From Micromonospora orduensis (GTDB taxonomy: Bacteria > Actinomycetota > Actinomycetes > Mycobacteriales > Micromonosporaceae): a stretch of 64,000 nt of DNA. The notes below the pieces were generated by a model. That model did not search any database and was not told the origin of the DNA. It worked only from the letters and a program-made list of their open reading frames with translations. The DNA is taken from assembly GCF_006228125.1 (NCBI RefSeq), contig NZ_VDFY01000153.1, forward strand, positions 1 through 64,000, given 5' to 3'. Made by a program: the position numbers and the translations under genes. Positions 49,135-57,433 of this stretch are shown piece by piece. Within the stretch, counting starts at the first letter, position 1, and each line of letters opens with the position of its first letter.

Positions 49135-49262
49135 CGGTAAACCTCGATGCCACCCGCCCGGACGGATCCGCGCCGCGTTCGGTCAGGCTGCCGGGGTGGC
49201 GGGGGAGCGGTCGCAGGAGGTGGACGGCATCGCCGGCGTGCTCGGCGATGCCGCCGACCGGT
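49128..49262 (+). pseudogene. Broken copy of the C-terminal unit at 36142-36474
   Basis: It starts TVNLDATRPD like TVNLEATGPD at 36139. It then loses one base after GACGG, and in the next frame reads IRAAFGQAAGVAGERSQEVD and GIAGVLGDAADR, matching IRTAFTQAAEAAGERAEEVA and GVAGVLTEAADR. Where the intact copy has Tyr, this one has TAG. Two defects in 45 codons show it is dead. Confidence 0.75.
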
Positions 49263-49427
49263 AGAGGCAGGTCGAACAGAGCTAGCAGTGCGGCCCTGAT
49301 GCTTCCCAGGAGACGGGTGAACCGCCAGCGCTGCCGGTCATCGCGGTGCCCTACGGTCGGGTGATGGCATCGGCCCCGCTGATTCTCGAGAACACCTGCC
49401 CGGGCGTCGACGATCGACGGCATCCCC

Positions 49428-49610
49428 TTGAGCGTTCACGGCGTTGTTGCCCTGACCTGCGATCCGGACGGCAGTGCGTTCATGAGCTTCAGCGTCGGCC
49501 CCGTGGGCGCGTCCGCCGAGGACTGCGTGTACAGCGAGTTCGTCTTCTCGCCCGAGCAAGCCGACACCCTGGCCACATTTCTCGCGATCCGGCCTGAGGG
49601 CATGAGGTAG
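49428..49610 (+). CDS. Short open frame, possible gene fragment
   Basis: A frame from a TTG at 49428 (possibly from further upstream, STIDGIP) reads VHGVVALTCDPDGSAFMSFS, then ASAEDCVYSEFVFSPEQADT and ends at 49610. It is protein-like but short and lacks a good start. It may be the tail of a lost gene. Confidence 0.35.
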   Translation: MSVHGVVALTCDPDGSAFMSFSVGPVGASAEDCVYSEFVFSPEQADTLATFLAIRPEGMR

Positions 49611-49666
49611 AGGTCCGCGAACCCACAAGACGTGCGACCACGCGAGACGGGTCGGAGTCGCCTGAG

Positions 49667-50938
49667 CTACAACTCGCCGAGGATGCGTTCGCGTTGCTCC
49701 GCGTACTCGCTGTCGCTGATCAGACCGTCTCGATAGATGACGGCGAGTTGCCGAAGTCGTTCGGCGATCGGGCTGCGCGGTGATGTCGGGTTGTTGTGCG
49801 AGTGCGTGGGACGGTTGTCGGGGTCCGACCCGACAGGCTCGTCAGGGCCGGGCAACCGGGCCGGAAGGGCCGCCGGGTCGACGGTTCCGGCGATGCTCCA
49901 GAAGCACTCGTCGAGGGCGGTGGCGTTGCTGGCGGCGGTGCTGAGGTACCGCAGGGTTTCCGCCACGCAGTCCAGCACGGTGGCCAGGCGGGTGGCGTGG
50001 GCGGCGGTGGGGACCAGGCGGCCGGCGAGGATGTCCATGGTCACGGTCACGGCGATGTCCGCCCGGCTGGCCAACTCTGTGGGGGACACCCCGACGATTT
50101 CGGCGTACGCGCACAGGTAGCGTGCCAACGCGCGCCGCGCGGGCGGCGCCTGGCTGTCGATTGAGGCCACCAAAAGTCCGAAGTGGATCCGGCGCCGGGC
50201 GACGGGTGGCTCCGGCAGGTCGATGATTGGCTTGCCGCGCAGCGTGGGCGCTGCGATGAACTCCAGACAGGCGCATTGGCGGGCGTAGTCCTCGCGCAGC
50301 GTGGCGACCTCCGCGGCGATGGTCTTGGCCCTGAGCAGCTCATCTCGGGTCTGGTGGAACTGTGCTTCGAGCTGGTTGGCGCGATGCAGCTCGTAGTTGA
50401 GGCTGTTCTGCGAGGCCCGCAGGTTCTCGATGTAGCGGGTGGTCTCGTCTCGGAGACGGTCCTGCAGGCGGGCGAGCTTGCGCTGCAGGACTGGCACGGC
50501 GGGCTCGCTCTCGGGCACGTTGCGCTGGCCTGGCTTGCCCGGCGGCCGGCTGACGGGACCGTTGTAGCCGAGGGGTCGGTGACCGCGGGCGCACTCGTAC
50601 CATCCCGCCGCGAGTGCCCGGATGCTGGCGGTGTCGCAGCTGTCCGGCAGGCAGCCGATAATCAGCTCGGTCATCTCCCACGTCGGGCCGAGACGGTAGC
50701 GGCTGAGCTGCTCGGACAACTTCTGCCGGTTCAGGCCAGGGAAGTCCAAACGGCGCTTGCGGGCGTTGCGGATGATCGTCGACTGCCCGCCGATCCCCAG
50801 GTAGTCATCGATGAGACTGCGTACGTAGAGGGTGTACTCGGCGGCGTCCGGGTTAGCGCACCGGCGCCGGATCGTGGCTTCGTCGACGGCGTACGGGCGG
50901 GTGTTGCGAGGCGGCGGGCGGCGGGCGGCGGTACTCAT
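49667..50938 (-). CDS. Large regulator with HTH, coiled coil and SHOCT-like tail
   Basis: 423 residues, ATG at 50938. Residues 15-110 (DEATIRRRCANPDAAEYTLY, NRQKLSEQLSRYRLGPTWEM) look like an actinobacterial HTH-type N-terminus. About 155-225 is a coiled coil (KLARLQDRLRDETTRYIENL). Around 275-320 there is an XRE-like stretch (YAEIVGVSPTELASRADIAV). The last 33 residues (IAERLRQLAVIYRDGLISDS, EYAEQRERIL) fit a SHOCT motif: two short helices with a central Gly. I know no protein with exactly this layout. It probably binds DNA and oligomerises. Monocistronic. Confidence 0.65.
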   Translation of the reverse strand: MSTAARRPPPRNTRPYAVDEATIRRRCANPDAAEYTLYVRSLIDDYLGIGGQSTIIRNARKRRLDFPGLNRQKLSEQLSRYRLGPTWEMTELIIGCLPDSCDTASIRALAAGWYECARGHRPLGYNGPVSRPPGKPGQRNVPESEPAVPVLQRKLARLQDRLRDETTRYIENLRASQNSLNYELHRANQLEAQFHQTRDELLRAKTIAAEVATLREDYARQCACLEFIAAPTLRGKPIIDLPEPPVARRRIHFGLLVASIDSQAPPARRALARYLCAYAEIVGVSPTELASRADIAVTVTMDILAGRLVPTAAHATRLATVLDCVAETLRYLSTAASNATALDECFWSIAGTVDPAALPARLPGPDEPVGSDPDNRPTHSHNNPTSPRSPIAERLRQLAVIYRDGLISDSEYAEQRERILGEL

Positions 50939-51686
50939 GCGGGTCGTCCTCGAGGCACGAGAGGTGGCCCGGCAACGGCGATGTTGTCGGGAGTCTGCCG
51001 GATCCTCTTTCCCGACATTAAGGACGCCGAGGAGAGTTGCCGGTGCCGATCAGTGCTGACTGTCTGGTCGGTCAGGGTGCTCCGCGCGAGTCGGTTGGCC
51101 GCCTGATCAGCGCGGGGCACCCCGCCATCTATACATGATGCGAGACGGCGGTGACAGAGTGCAGTATCCGATCAGGGTTCGACGCGTAACGGCGGTCATC
51201 AGCGCACTGGTTGTGCGCCCTTACACCCTCAGTGCCGCCAAGAAGGATCGCCCAGCTCAACCCCGCCGACACCAGCCTCAACACCGTCGTCCACGACGCT
51301 GGACGAGGCGTCCATACCCGCGGACGCCCCGCTGGCTCGGCCCACCAAATGAGACACCGCAGCGTGATCGTGCGGGCCGCGCCGGGCACGCCGGCAGAGC
51401 CTCTGCGGCCGGAACCTGATGGATGGGGTGGTCGGGGGTGCGACCATGGCCGCCGGCAGGCCTTAACCATCGTGCGGTCGTGTCGGGCGCTGAGCGAGGG
51501 CAGCCCTCGTCTGAACGTTGCCGCAAACCCCGCTAGGACGCCGTAGGGCAGCGGCCGGCTGCAACCGCCGGAAAATTTCCGCGATCCGCGGTTCACGCAT
51601 GGCCGCTCGGCGCTCTCTAAGAGGCAGAGCGGCGCGACGGGCGCCGGCCGGAGCAGAGCGAGGTGCAGTGGAAGACATGAGCCGGG
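50939..51686. other. Gene-free stretch of about 750 bases
   Basis: Only frames with poor amino-acid character on either strand; no repeat or hairpin of note. It should hold the promoter of the leftward regulator. Part of it may be decayed coding DNA, like the fragment that follows. Confidence 0.4.
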
Positions 51687-51850
51687 GGTGGATCGCCGCG
51701 GCGGTCATCGTCAACCTCAACGGCTGGCCGGCCTGTGGATCCGCGCCCGGTGGCGCGCCCGCGCTGAGAAGGCCCGCGGCGACTCTCTCATAGCGATCGC
51801 CGAGGCCCTGCCCAGCGGCGGCCGGCTACGCGACGTTACGGGGCGGGTGC
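51687..51850 (+). pseudogene. Remnant of a small membrane-anchored protein
   Basis: ATG at 51677 starts MSRGWIAAAVIVNLN, hydrophobic, in one frame; after about 51720 another frame continues LAGLWIRARWRARAEKARGD and SLIAIAEALPSGGRL. Joined, the two resemble a small protein with one membrane helix and a basic tail. Likely a single-base frameshift relic. Confidence 0.4.
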
Positions 51851-52011
51851 GACGGCGACCCCCTGGTGCCAGCGGCATCCGCACCGGCTGGGCACAGTTG
51901 TCGCCCGTGTGCGGTGAGCTGTCGGATCGCCCATCGCGGGGAGGCGCATGTAGGTGAGAATCGATACGGTCGTGGCTGTCGGTAGTTGGACGCTTGCAGG
52001 GCGGTGGACGC

Positions 52012-52608
52012 ATGAAGTGGTTTGGCAGGCAACGGAAGCCGGGTGGTGAAGGCCAGGAGCCGCAGCAGGACGGCCTGCAGGAAGTCCGGGAGATGCTCGA
52101 TCCGTACCACCATCGGGCGAGCGTGGAGGACGGCGGCCGGCTGATTGTGCAGCCAGGGCAGGTGTTGGAGAACATCACCGTGGCGATGGAGCGGCTGGAC
52201 ATCGACATCAACACCCCAATCAGCATCGAGGATGACGTAGCGACCCAAGACGAGCTGGTGGGGATGATCCAGACCCTGGGCTTGGGTGCCCTGCTCGCAG
52301 CCCACGTGGTCAACACCGCGATGAGGATCATGTCGGCGCGCTACCCCGCCGAACTGGTCCGCCGTCCGCTACCGGAGCAGTACGACCTGCGGCAGCTGTA
52401 CCCGCTCACCTTCACCGACCGCGAACACGAGACCGCACGGAAGATCTTCAACGAGCGTGCTGCCAGGACGGTCGATCTCGACGCCGACGACCTTCGCTCG
52501 AGGATGGAGCCCCTCGCCACCGGCCAGCAGGTCCAGGTCGTTCTGGCTCTGTTCTTTATGTTCGGCAGCAAGGTCGGCGCGATGAAGCACCGCACTGGCA
52601 TCCAGTAG
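52012..52608 (+). CDS. Hypothetical protein
   Basis: 198 residues from the ATG at 52012 (GGCGGTGGA upstream; a TTG six codons earlier is possible). A basic start (MKWFGRQRKPG) is followed by a mixed soluble region with ENITVAMERLDIDINTPISI and a hydrophobic helix LGLGALLAAHVVNTAMRIM (about 93-110). The end is another hydrophobic stretch, VQVVLALFFMFGSKVGAM. No family recognised. The two hydrophobic stretches may pack internally or touch the membrane. Neighbours give no clue. Confidence 0.55.
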   Translation: MKWFGRQRKPGGEGQEPQQDGLQEVREMLDPYHHRASVEDGGRLIVQPGQVLENITVAMERLDIDINTPISIEDDVATQDELVGMIQTLGLGALLAAHVVNTAMRIMSARYPAELVRRPLPEQYDLRQLYPLTFTDREHETARKIFNERAARTVDLDADDLRSRMEPLATGQQVQVVLALFFMFGSKVGAMKHRTGIQ

Positions 52609-52664
52609 GCCGGCCTCTGGAAGGTGCAACACCCCAGCGCCGCCCCTTCGCCGGAGATCGTCCA

Positions 52665-52735
52665 GGGCCACCAGCCGGCGTCAAGGGCGCTGTGCGTCGC
52701 TGCGCGATGGCCTGACGACGACCACCCTTGACCCC
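52665..52735 (+). repeat. Dispersed palindromic repeat, copy 2
   Basis: TCAAGGG (52681-52687) and CCCTTGA (52725-52731) bound a unit nearly the same as copy 1 at 5098-5159 read on the opposite strand; the inner block TGCGTCGCTGCGCGATGG is identical. It lies in a gene-free gap between a rightward and a leftward gene. Confidence 0.7.
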
Positions 52736-52843
52736 GGCCGCCGGTCCTGGTGGACAGGCTTCGGAGGGGTGGCCCGGGGGAAGGTTGGCAACCCACTGGC
52801 CGCCGCGGTGCTCAGTAGGGCAGGGGCGGCGCCGGTTCTGCAC

Positions 52844-53284
52844 TCATGGGGCCGCTGCTCGTGGCCCACTCGGTGGCACCTGACGAGCGACCAGCTTGCG
52901 TACCTCATCGGCCGATGACCCCCGCACGACAACCGGCTGGGAGATACGTCGGCTGTCGTCTGTGAAATCCGCAGAGTGCTCGAAGTCGCGGGCGGTGACC
53001 AGTTCTGCCAGAGGCGAGTCCGCCTGGGCCGTGAGCATCCACGACTGGCAGACGGGGAGGAGCTGCTGCCGTAGTCCATCGTCATCGCGGATCTCGACCA
53101 GCGCCCAGCAGTCCACCGGATCCACCGTGATCTCGTAGGAAATGACCGCGGTGGCCTTCCACCCGTCCTTGTCGCTCTGCCCGATCGCCGTTTCGGTGAC
53201 CACCGCCACCCAGGTGTCCGGGTGAGCCGGCACTACCTGGAGCACCCTCCGGCCGACTTCAGCGGTTCCCGCATCGTCCGTCAT
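52844..53284 (-). CDS. Hypothetical protein
   Basis: 146 residues, ATG at 53284. A beta-rich soluble protein: TWVAVVTETAIGQSDKDGW, KATAVISYEITVDPVDCWAL, VEIRDDDGLRQQLLPVCQSW, then PLAELVTARDFEHSADF. The pattern of alternating strands recalls a small sandwich domain, but I cannot name a family. No signal peptide or membrane segment. It lies between the dispersed repeat and a decayed gene end. Confidence 0.55.
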   Translation of the reverse strand: MTDDAGTAEVGRRVLQVVPAHPDTWVAVVTETAIGQSDKDGWKATAVISYEITVDPVDCWALVEIRDDDGLRQQLLPVCQSWMLTAQADSPLAELVTARDFEHSADFTDDSRRISQPVVVRGSSADEVRKLVARQVPPSGPRAAAP

Positions 53285-53348
53285 GGATCAACCGTACTGG
53301 TCCCTCGCAGGCCCAGGTGAAGCACTGCTCTGCGGGGGGCGACAACTG

Positions 53349-53458
53349 CTACGCGGGTGGGTCGGGGAGCCGGTCGCGGATGCCGTCGAAGTCGGCCAGG
53401 GCGTGCTCGACGATCGCGGCGAGGATGACGTCGTGGGCGACCGGATCTCCAGACGGTT
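53349..53458 (-). pseudogene. Decayed C-terminal gene fragment
   Basis: On the minus strand the frame reads GDPVAHDVILAAIVEHALAD, then FDGIRDRLPDPPA and a TAG at 53351-53349. A TAG just upstream (near 53465) means there is no start. It looks like the tail of a lost gene. Confidence 0.45.
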
Positions 53459-53580
53459 TCTACACGCCGGATGACTGGCCTTTCCCCCGAGAGACGCCAC
53501 CACGGCCGTGAGCTGCAGTAGGCGGCGAACAGCACAGGGCCTCCACCGATCGGTAGGGGCCCTGTCGTAGGCGAGGGGTG

Positions 53581-54231
53581 CTACTCGCGGCGTTGCAGGA
53601 TGCGGGCGAGCCACGGCAGCTCGGGCAGGTGGACGGTGACCTTCTGCTGGCTCCAGGGCCGGCGGAGCGCGAAGAGGCTGAGCGCGATCCACCACAGAGC
53701 GGCGATGCCGGCGGTGGTGGTGCGGGCAGGGCCGGTGGTGGTAGCCCAGACCATCGCCGTGGTGGCGGCGCCGAAGAGGATCCAGCCGAGGCGGGCGGCA
53801 ACGGCCCGCCAGAAGGTAGCGACCAGGAACAGGAAGACGCCGGCGGCGCACCAGGTCCACCACAGCGTCTCGGCGTTGATGGGCAGCCCGGCGGAGTGCG
53901 CGGTGAGGTAGTCCCGGACCGGATCGAGGACAACCCGGGTGAGATTCCAGTCCCGCAGCCAGTCGACGCCACCGTCGACGGTGCCGACGACGAGGCGGCC
54001 GGCCCAGCGCAGCAGCGGGAGGACAAGTCCGAACAGCAGGAGTGCGACGAGTAGCACCCCGGCGATCCCGGCGGCGGGGATGAGCCATTCGGGCGGCCAG
54101 TCGTCGCTGTGCCGGCCGCGGTGCAGACGGCGCCACAGGTCGCCGGCCCATTCGTTGAGCATGGCTGGCCAGTTGGTGTCGCTGTCCTCGATCGGCGCCG
54201 GCCGCGCCGGCGTGGTGGTGTCGGTGCTCAT
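53581..54231 (-). CDS. Membrane protein, paralogue of the product at 41069
   Basis: 216 residues; the ATG at 54231 overlaps the stop of the HTH gene (ATGA). Four membrane segments: about 50-72 (IPAAGIAGVLLVALLLFGLV), 124-145 (CAAGVFLFLVATFWRAVA), 149-165 and 170-186 (GIAALWWIALSLFALR). The loop DPVRDYLTAHSAGLPINAET matches DPMRVYLDTHTAGLPATARD of the 41069 gene product. The shared loop between the first and second segments is the most conserved part. Function unknown; two copies in different operons suggest adaptation to two partners. Confidence 0.65.
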   Translation of the reverse strand: MSTDTTTPARPAPIEDSDTNWPAMLNEWAGDLWRRLHRGRHSDDWPPEWLIPAAGIAGVLLVALLLFGLVLPLLRWAGRLVVGTVDGGVDWLRDWNLTRVVLDPVRDYLTAHSAGLPINAETLWWTWCAAGVFLFLVATFWRAVAARLGWILFGAATTAMVWATTTGPARTTTAGIAALWWIALSLFALRRPWSQQKVTVHLPELPWLARILQRRE

Positions 54232-55721
54232 TCGTCGTCCTCGTCTTCGTCCTGGTCGACGTCGTCGACGGCGATGATGACCGGCTCACCGCGGCGGGCG
54301 GCTTCCAGCTGGGCGCGGGTGAGCACGGTGTGGTTGGGCAGCTTGCGGGACAGCAGGGCCTCCAGGCCCTCGGGTGCGCCGTTGATGTCGGCGGGGGCTT
54401 GGGCGTTGATGTCGTCGAGCAGCGCGTCGACGAGCAGCGCCAGCGCGCCGGGGCCGGATCCGCCGTAGCCCCAGCTGATGCCGTAGTAGGAGTCGCGAGG
54501 CGCGGGGTAGACCTTCCCGTCGGTGGTGCGGATCCACACCGGCCCGTCGAGGATCAGCTCGGCCAGCGGCGCGGTCGCGGGCAGCCGTTGCGGCATGGCG
54601 GCTGTGTAGTTGCCGCCGCTGCGCCACACCGGGGCGTCGGTGTCGGGGTCGACCAGCGCGTCACCCTGTTCCCCGGCCTCGGCGAGCAGCTCGAACGCGG
54701 CGGTGCGTTGGGTGGGGATCAGCCGCTGCGTCCACTTATACGCCCAGGTGCTCTCGATCTCCTCGATCTGCTGCGGGTTGCTGAAGGGCAGGTCGCCGCC
54801 GCCGTCCCAGCGGGTGCCTTCCCGTACGCAGCGGCGGGCGAGGTCGTCGGCGCGGGCGAGCAGGTCGATCCAGCCGGCCCGGCGCTGGGTGGAATCGATG
54901 TCGTCGGCGTCGGGCACGGGCAGCGGACGGGCCGCGATGTGCAGCACCCCGTCCGGCAGGTTGGCCTTCTCGACGATCTCGACGTCCTGCTCGGCGGAGC
55001 CGGCGGCTTGGGCGTGTGCGAGACGTGCGAGGTTGACCAGCACCCGGGCCGCGGGGTGGCCTTCCTGGTAGGTGGAGGCCATCGTCAGCAGGGCGCCGGT
55101 GTCCAGTGCGGGAACGGCCATCGCGGTGACGGTGTCCGTTGACGGTTTCCAGTCCAGCAGCAGCTGCTTGTCCCGCAGGTTCATCGGCCACCACGGCACC
55201 GGCTGGCCCAGCACCCCGGCCAGGTCGAGCCACGTCGGCTTGTAGGTGCGGTCCGGCAGTGCCGGCAGCAGGGCCTTGAGTTCCGGACCGTGCCGCATGG
55301 AGAAACCTCCGGACACCACGACGACCGCGCCGTCACCACGCGGGGCGAGCTGCTCGGCCCACTCCCGGTGCGGCCGTCGCCGGCCGTTGGTCAGCGGCCA
55401 CACCAGGTGGACCGGACCCTGCCGGGTCTGCCAGCGCAACGCGACCGCCCCGGGCAGCTCCACAGTGGTGTCGAAGGCAGTGTTGTACGGCATCGGCGGC
55501 CAGGACGTGATCGGCACCCGTCCGGACCACCGAGTACTGCGCGGGTCCAGCGCCCACTCGTAGACATCGTCCTCGGACCACCACGGCTGGCCGTCGTCGA
55601 CGCCGGTCGCGGTGAGCTTCCCGGTCTTGACCCACCACCACACGGTCAGCCGGGGCACGCCCAGCAGCTGCCCCACTGCGCCCATGCCGAGCCGCCGCTG
55701 GTGGTCTTCCGATTCATCCAC
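54228..55721 (-). CDS. HTH protein of about 500 residues
   Basis: 497 residues from a GTG at 55721. Residues 12-55 (GAVGQLLGVPRLTVWWWVKT, then GKLTATGVDDGQPWWSEDDV) form a MerR/excisionase-type helix-turn-helix with its wing. The rest is a large soluble region with no motif I know, including WRSGGNYTAAMPQRLPATAP, PAPRDSYYGISWGYGGSGPG and an acidic C-terminus. It is coupled to the membrane protein at 53581. The excisionase-like head and the nearness to a Xer-type recombinase (divergent, 220 bases away) make a recombination-directing role possible. Confidence 0.6.
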   Translation of the reverse strand: MDESEDHQRRLGMGAVGQLLGVPRLTVWWWVKTGKLTATGVDDGQPWWSEDDVYEWALDPRSTRWSGRVPITSWPPMPYNTAFDTTVELPGAVALRWQTRQGPVHLVWPLTNGRRRPHREWAEQLAPRGDGAVVVVSGGFSMRHGPELKALLPALPDRTYKPTWLDLAGVLGQPVPWWPMNLRDKQLLLDWKPSTDTVTAMAVPALDTGALLTMASTYQEGHPAARVLVNLARLAHAQAAGSAEQDVEIVEKANLPDGVLHIAARPLPVPDADDIDSTQRRAGWIDLLARADDLARRCVREGTRWDGGGDLPFSNPQQIEEIESTWAYKWTQRLIPTQRTAAFELLAEAGEQGDALVDPDTDAPVWRSGGNYTAAMPQRLPATAPLAELILDGPVWIRTTDGKVYPAPRDSYYGISWGYGGSGPGALALLVDALLDDINAQAPADINGAPEGLEALLSRKLPNHTVLTRAQLEAARRGEPVIIAVDDVDQDEDEDDE

Positions 55722-55823
55722 GTCCGCGATCCTCCGTCACGAGGGGATTGCCCTGCGTTACTGCCGTGTCAGCGTGCCAGAGCCGTCCGACACCGGCTAG
55801 CCCCAATGTGAAGATCGCCCGCC

Positions 55824-55921
55824 CAGCGGATAAGCTTCGTTATCCGCTGAGCAGCGCGACCATCTCAGCGGATAACGTGGTTTAGCCCTGGCCGAAAGTC
55901 CGGCCGGCACTCAGTGGATAA
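55824..55921 (+). other. Xer-type recombination site with accessory repeats
   Basis: CAGCGGATAA (55824-55833) and TTATCCGCTG (55840-55849) are inverted around a 6-base centre GCTTCG, the layout of tyrosine-recombinase core sites. Two more copies in direct orientation follow: CTCAGCGGATAA (55864-55875) and CTCAGTGGATAA (55910-55921). The set ends 19 bases before the recombinase start. It may serve as a crossover site, an operator, or both. Confidence 0.7.
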
Positions 55922-55939
55922 GAAGGACGGTGGAGCACC

Positions 55940-56848
55940 GTGGCCCGGACCGCGACCGCGAAGGTCATCGCGCTACGCCCCGCAGACCCGATCGCAGCCG
56001 TCGGCGGGGCTCTCGCGGCGCTGAACCGCCACCTCGACCGGTGCGCCCTGGCTGCCAACACCACCAAGGCGTACCGGGCCCGCACCCGCGCTTACGCCGC
56101 CTGGCTCGGCCAGCACGCCGGCGAGCACCCGGACGCCTTCGTCGACCAGGTCGGCGCCGAGGCCGCCGTCACCGCCTGGCGTCGGCATCTCATCGCCACC
56201 AAGGTCGGCCCGTCCACCGTGAACCAGGCCCTGGCCGCCGTCGACCTGCTCTACGAGATCGGCGCCGGGCTCCGGCTGAAAGTCAAGCGGGCCCGCGTGC
56301 CCCGGCCCGGCGAACCCGACGCGCTCACTTCCAAGGAGCAAGGTACGGTCGAGCGGGCCGCGGACCGCCGTGGCGTCCGCGACGCCGCGATCGTCGCCGT
56401 GCTGCTCTACACCGGCGCTCGGGCGGAAGAGTGCGCCGGTCTCGACGTCGACGACCTCGCCCTCACCGCCCGCACCGGCACGATCCGCCTGCACGGCAAG
56501 GGCGACGAGGTCCGCCAGGTCCCGGTCCCGGCACCGGCACGCGAACGGCTCAGCGCCTGGCTGCGCCATCGCGGCAGCGAGGCGGGACCGCTGTGGACCG
56601 GGCAACGCGGCCGACTCACCACCTCCGGCATCACCCAGGTGGTGCTCACCGTCGGCGACGCCGCTGGCCTCCCTGGCCTGCGCCCGCACCGCCTGCGCCA
56701 CACTTACGCCACCCGGCTACGCCAAGGCGGCGCGGACTCCGCGCAGGTCCAGGCCCTACTCGGGCACGCCTCGCTCGACACCACCGCTCGCTACTTCCGC
56801 GCGGGCGTCGCGGAGCAGGCCGCCGTGGTGGAGCGGGTCTTCGAATGA
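55940..56848 (+). CDS. Tyrosine recombinase, XerC/XerD-like
   Basis: 302 residues from a GTG at 55940 after GGTGGAG. The N-terminal SAM-like domain spans about 15-125 (NTTKAYRARTRAYAAWLGQH). The catalytic set is complete: Arg in LLYTGARAEE near 160, Lys in LHGKGDEVRQ near 187, HRLRHTYATRL near 250, LGHASLDTT near 275 and the nucleophile Tyr in ARYFRA near 284. It should resolve plasmid dimers or carry out site-specific integration. Four copies of a 12-base motif stand directly upstream. No phage-type excisionase is adjacent, though the divergent HTH gene could act that way. Confidence 0.9.
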   Translation: MARTATAKVIALRPADPIAAVGGALAALNRHLDRCALAANTTKAYRARTRAYAAWLGQHAGEHPDAFVDQVGAEAAVTAWRRHLIATKVGPSTVNQALAAVDLLYEIGAGLRLKVKRARVPRPGEPDALTSKEQGTVERAADRRGVRDAAIVAVLLYTGARAEECAGLDVDDLALTARTGTIRLHGKGDEVRQVPVPAPARERLSAWLRHRGSEAGPLWTGQRGRLTTSGITQVVLTVGDAAGLPGLRPHRLRHTYATRLRQGGADSAQVQALLGHASLDTTARYFRAGVAEQAAVVERVFE

Positions 56849-57056
56849 AGGTCTTCGAGGACCGAATCGCGAGGTTCCCCCGCCTCACTGCGCTTCGCCG
56901 CCGGTAACGGGACGGCGGTGGGGATGAGCAAGACAGTGCTGGCGAAGCCACCACCGCCGGTGCTATCGCGCCGTCGCTGGCCGTGACATGCGGAGCGGAC
57001 AAGACGGCGCCCGGAAGAACTTCCTACCAGGCGTCACCGTCTATTACACATAGCGT

Positions 57057-57320
57057 GTGGATCACCTTTACTGGGACCTTGGCGAATGCGCCACCGGCGC
57101 GGTGTTCGAGATCGAGCTGCGGGGGTCGACCGCCAGGGTCTGCCTTATGGACGGCGACGAGTACCAGGCGTACGTCGACGGCGACGAGTACGAGTTCTTC
57201 GGCGGCTTCTACGACCTCACCCCCGTGGTCCTGGAGGTGCCGTACGACGACCACTGGTGGCTCATCGTAGACAGCAACCCCGACCGCATCCGAGTCGCGG
57301 TAAACCAGGTCTTCGACTGA
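57057..57320 (+). CDS. DUF1883-like small beta protein
   Basis: 87 residues from a GTG at 57057. DHLYWDLGECATGAVFEIEL, RVCLMDGDEYQAYVDGDEYE, then FFGGFYDLTPVVLEVPYDDH and WWLIVD follow the pattern of DUF1883 proteins as I recall it (HL--LG----G--VEV-L, V-LMD---F-AY--G, YGG-----PV-L-VP---HW-V-VD). The function of that domain is unknown; in other bacteria it can be joined to TIR domains. Here it is alone and very acidic. A TACACA-type -10 lies a few bases upstream, so the message may be leaderless. Confidence 0.7.
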   Translation: MDHLYWDLGECATGAVFEIELRGSTARVCLMDGDEYQAYVDGDEYEFFGGFYDLTPVVLEVPYDDHWWLIVDSNPDRIRVAVNQVFD

Positions 57321-57433
57321 TCCACCCTCCACCACTGAGGCGACGGCACCTCGCCGTGCCCCCGGACGGTCACCGGCAGGATCATCCAGGGGTCAGGGCG
57401 GACCTGACCCCGGCTCGATTCGTTGAGCAGGTC

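Noticed and set aside
51129..51596. Open frames on both strands in the 50.9-51.7 kb gap
   Set aside because: All have unlikely composition (Arg/Ser/Trp/His-rich) and no start signal; none is protein-like.
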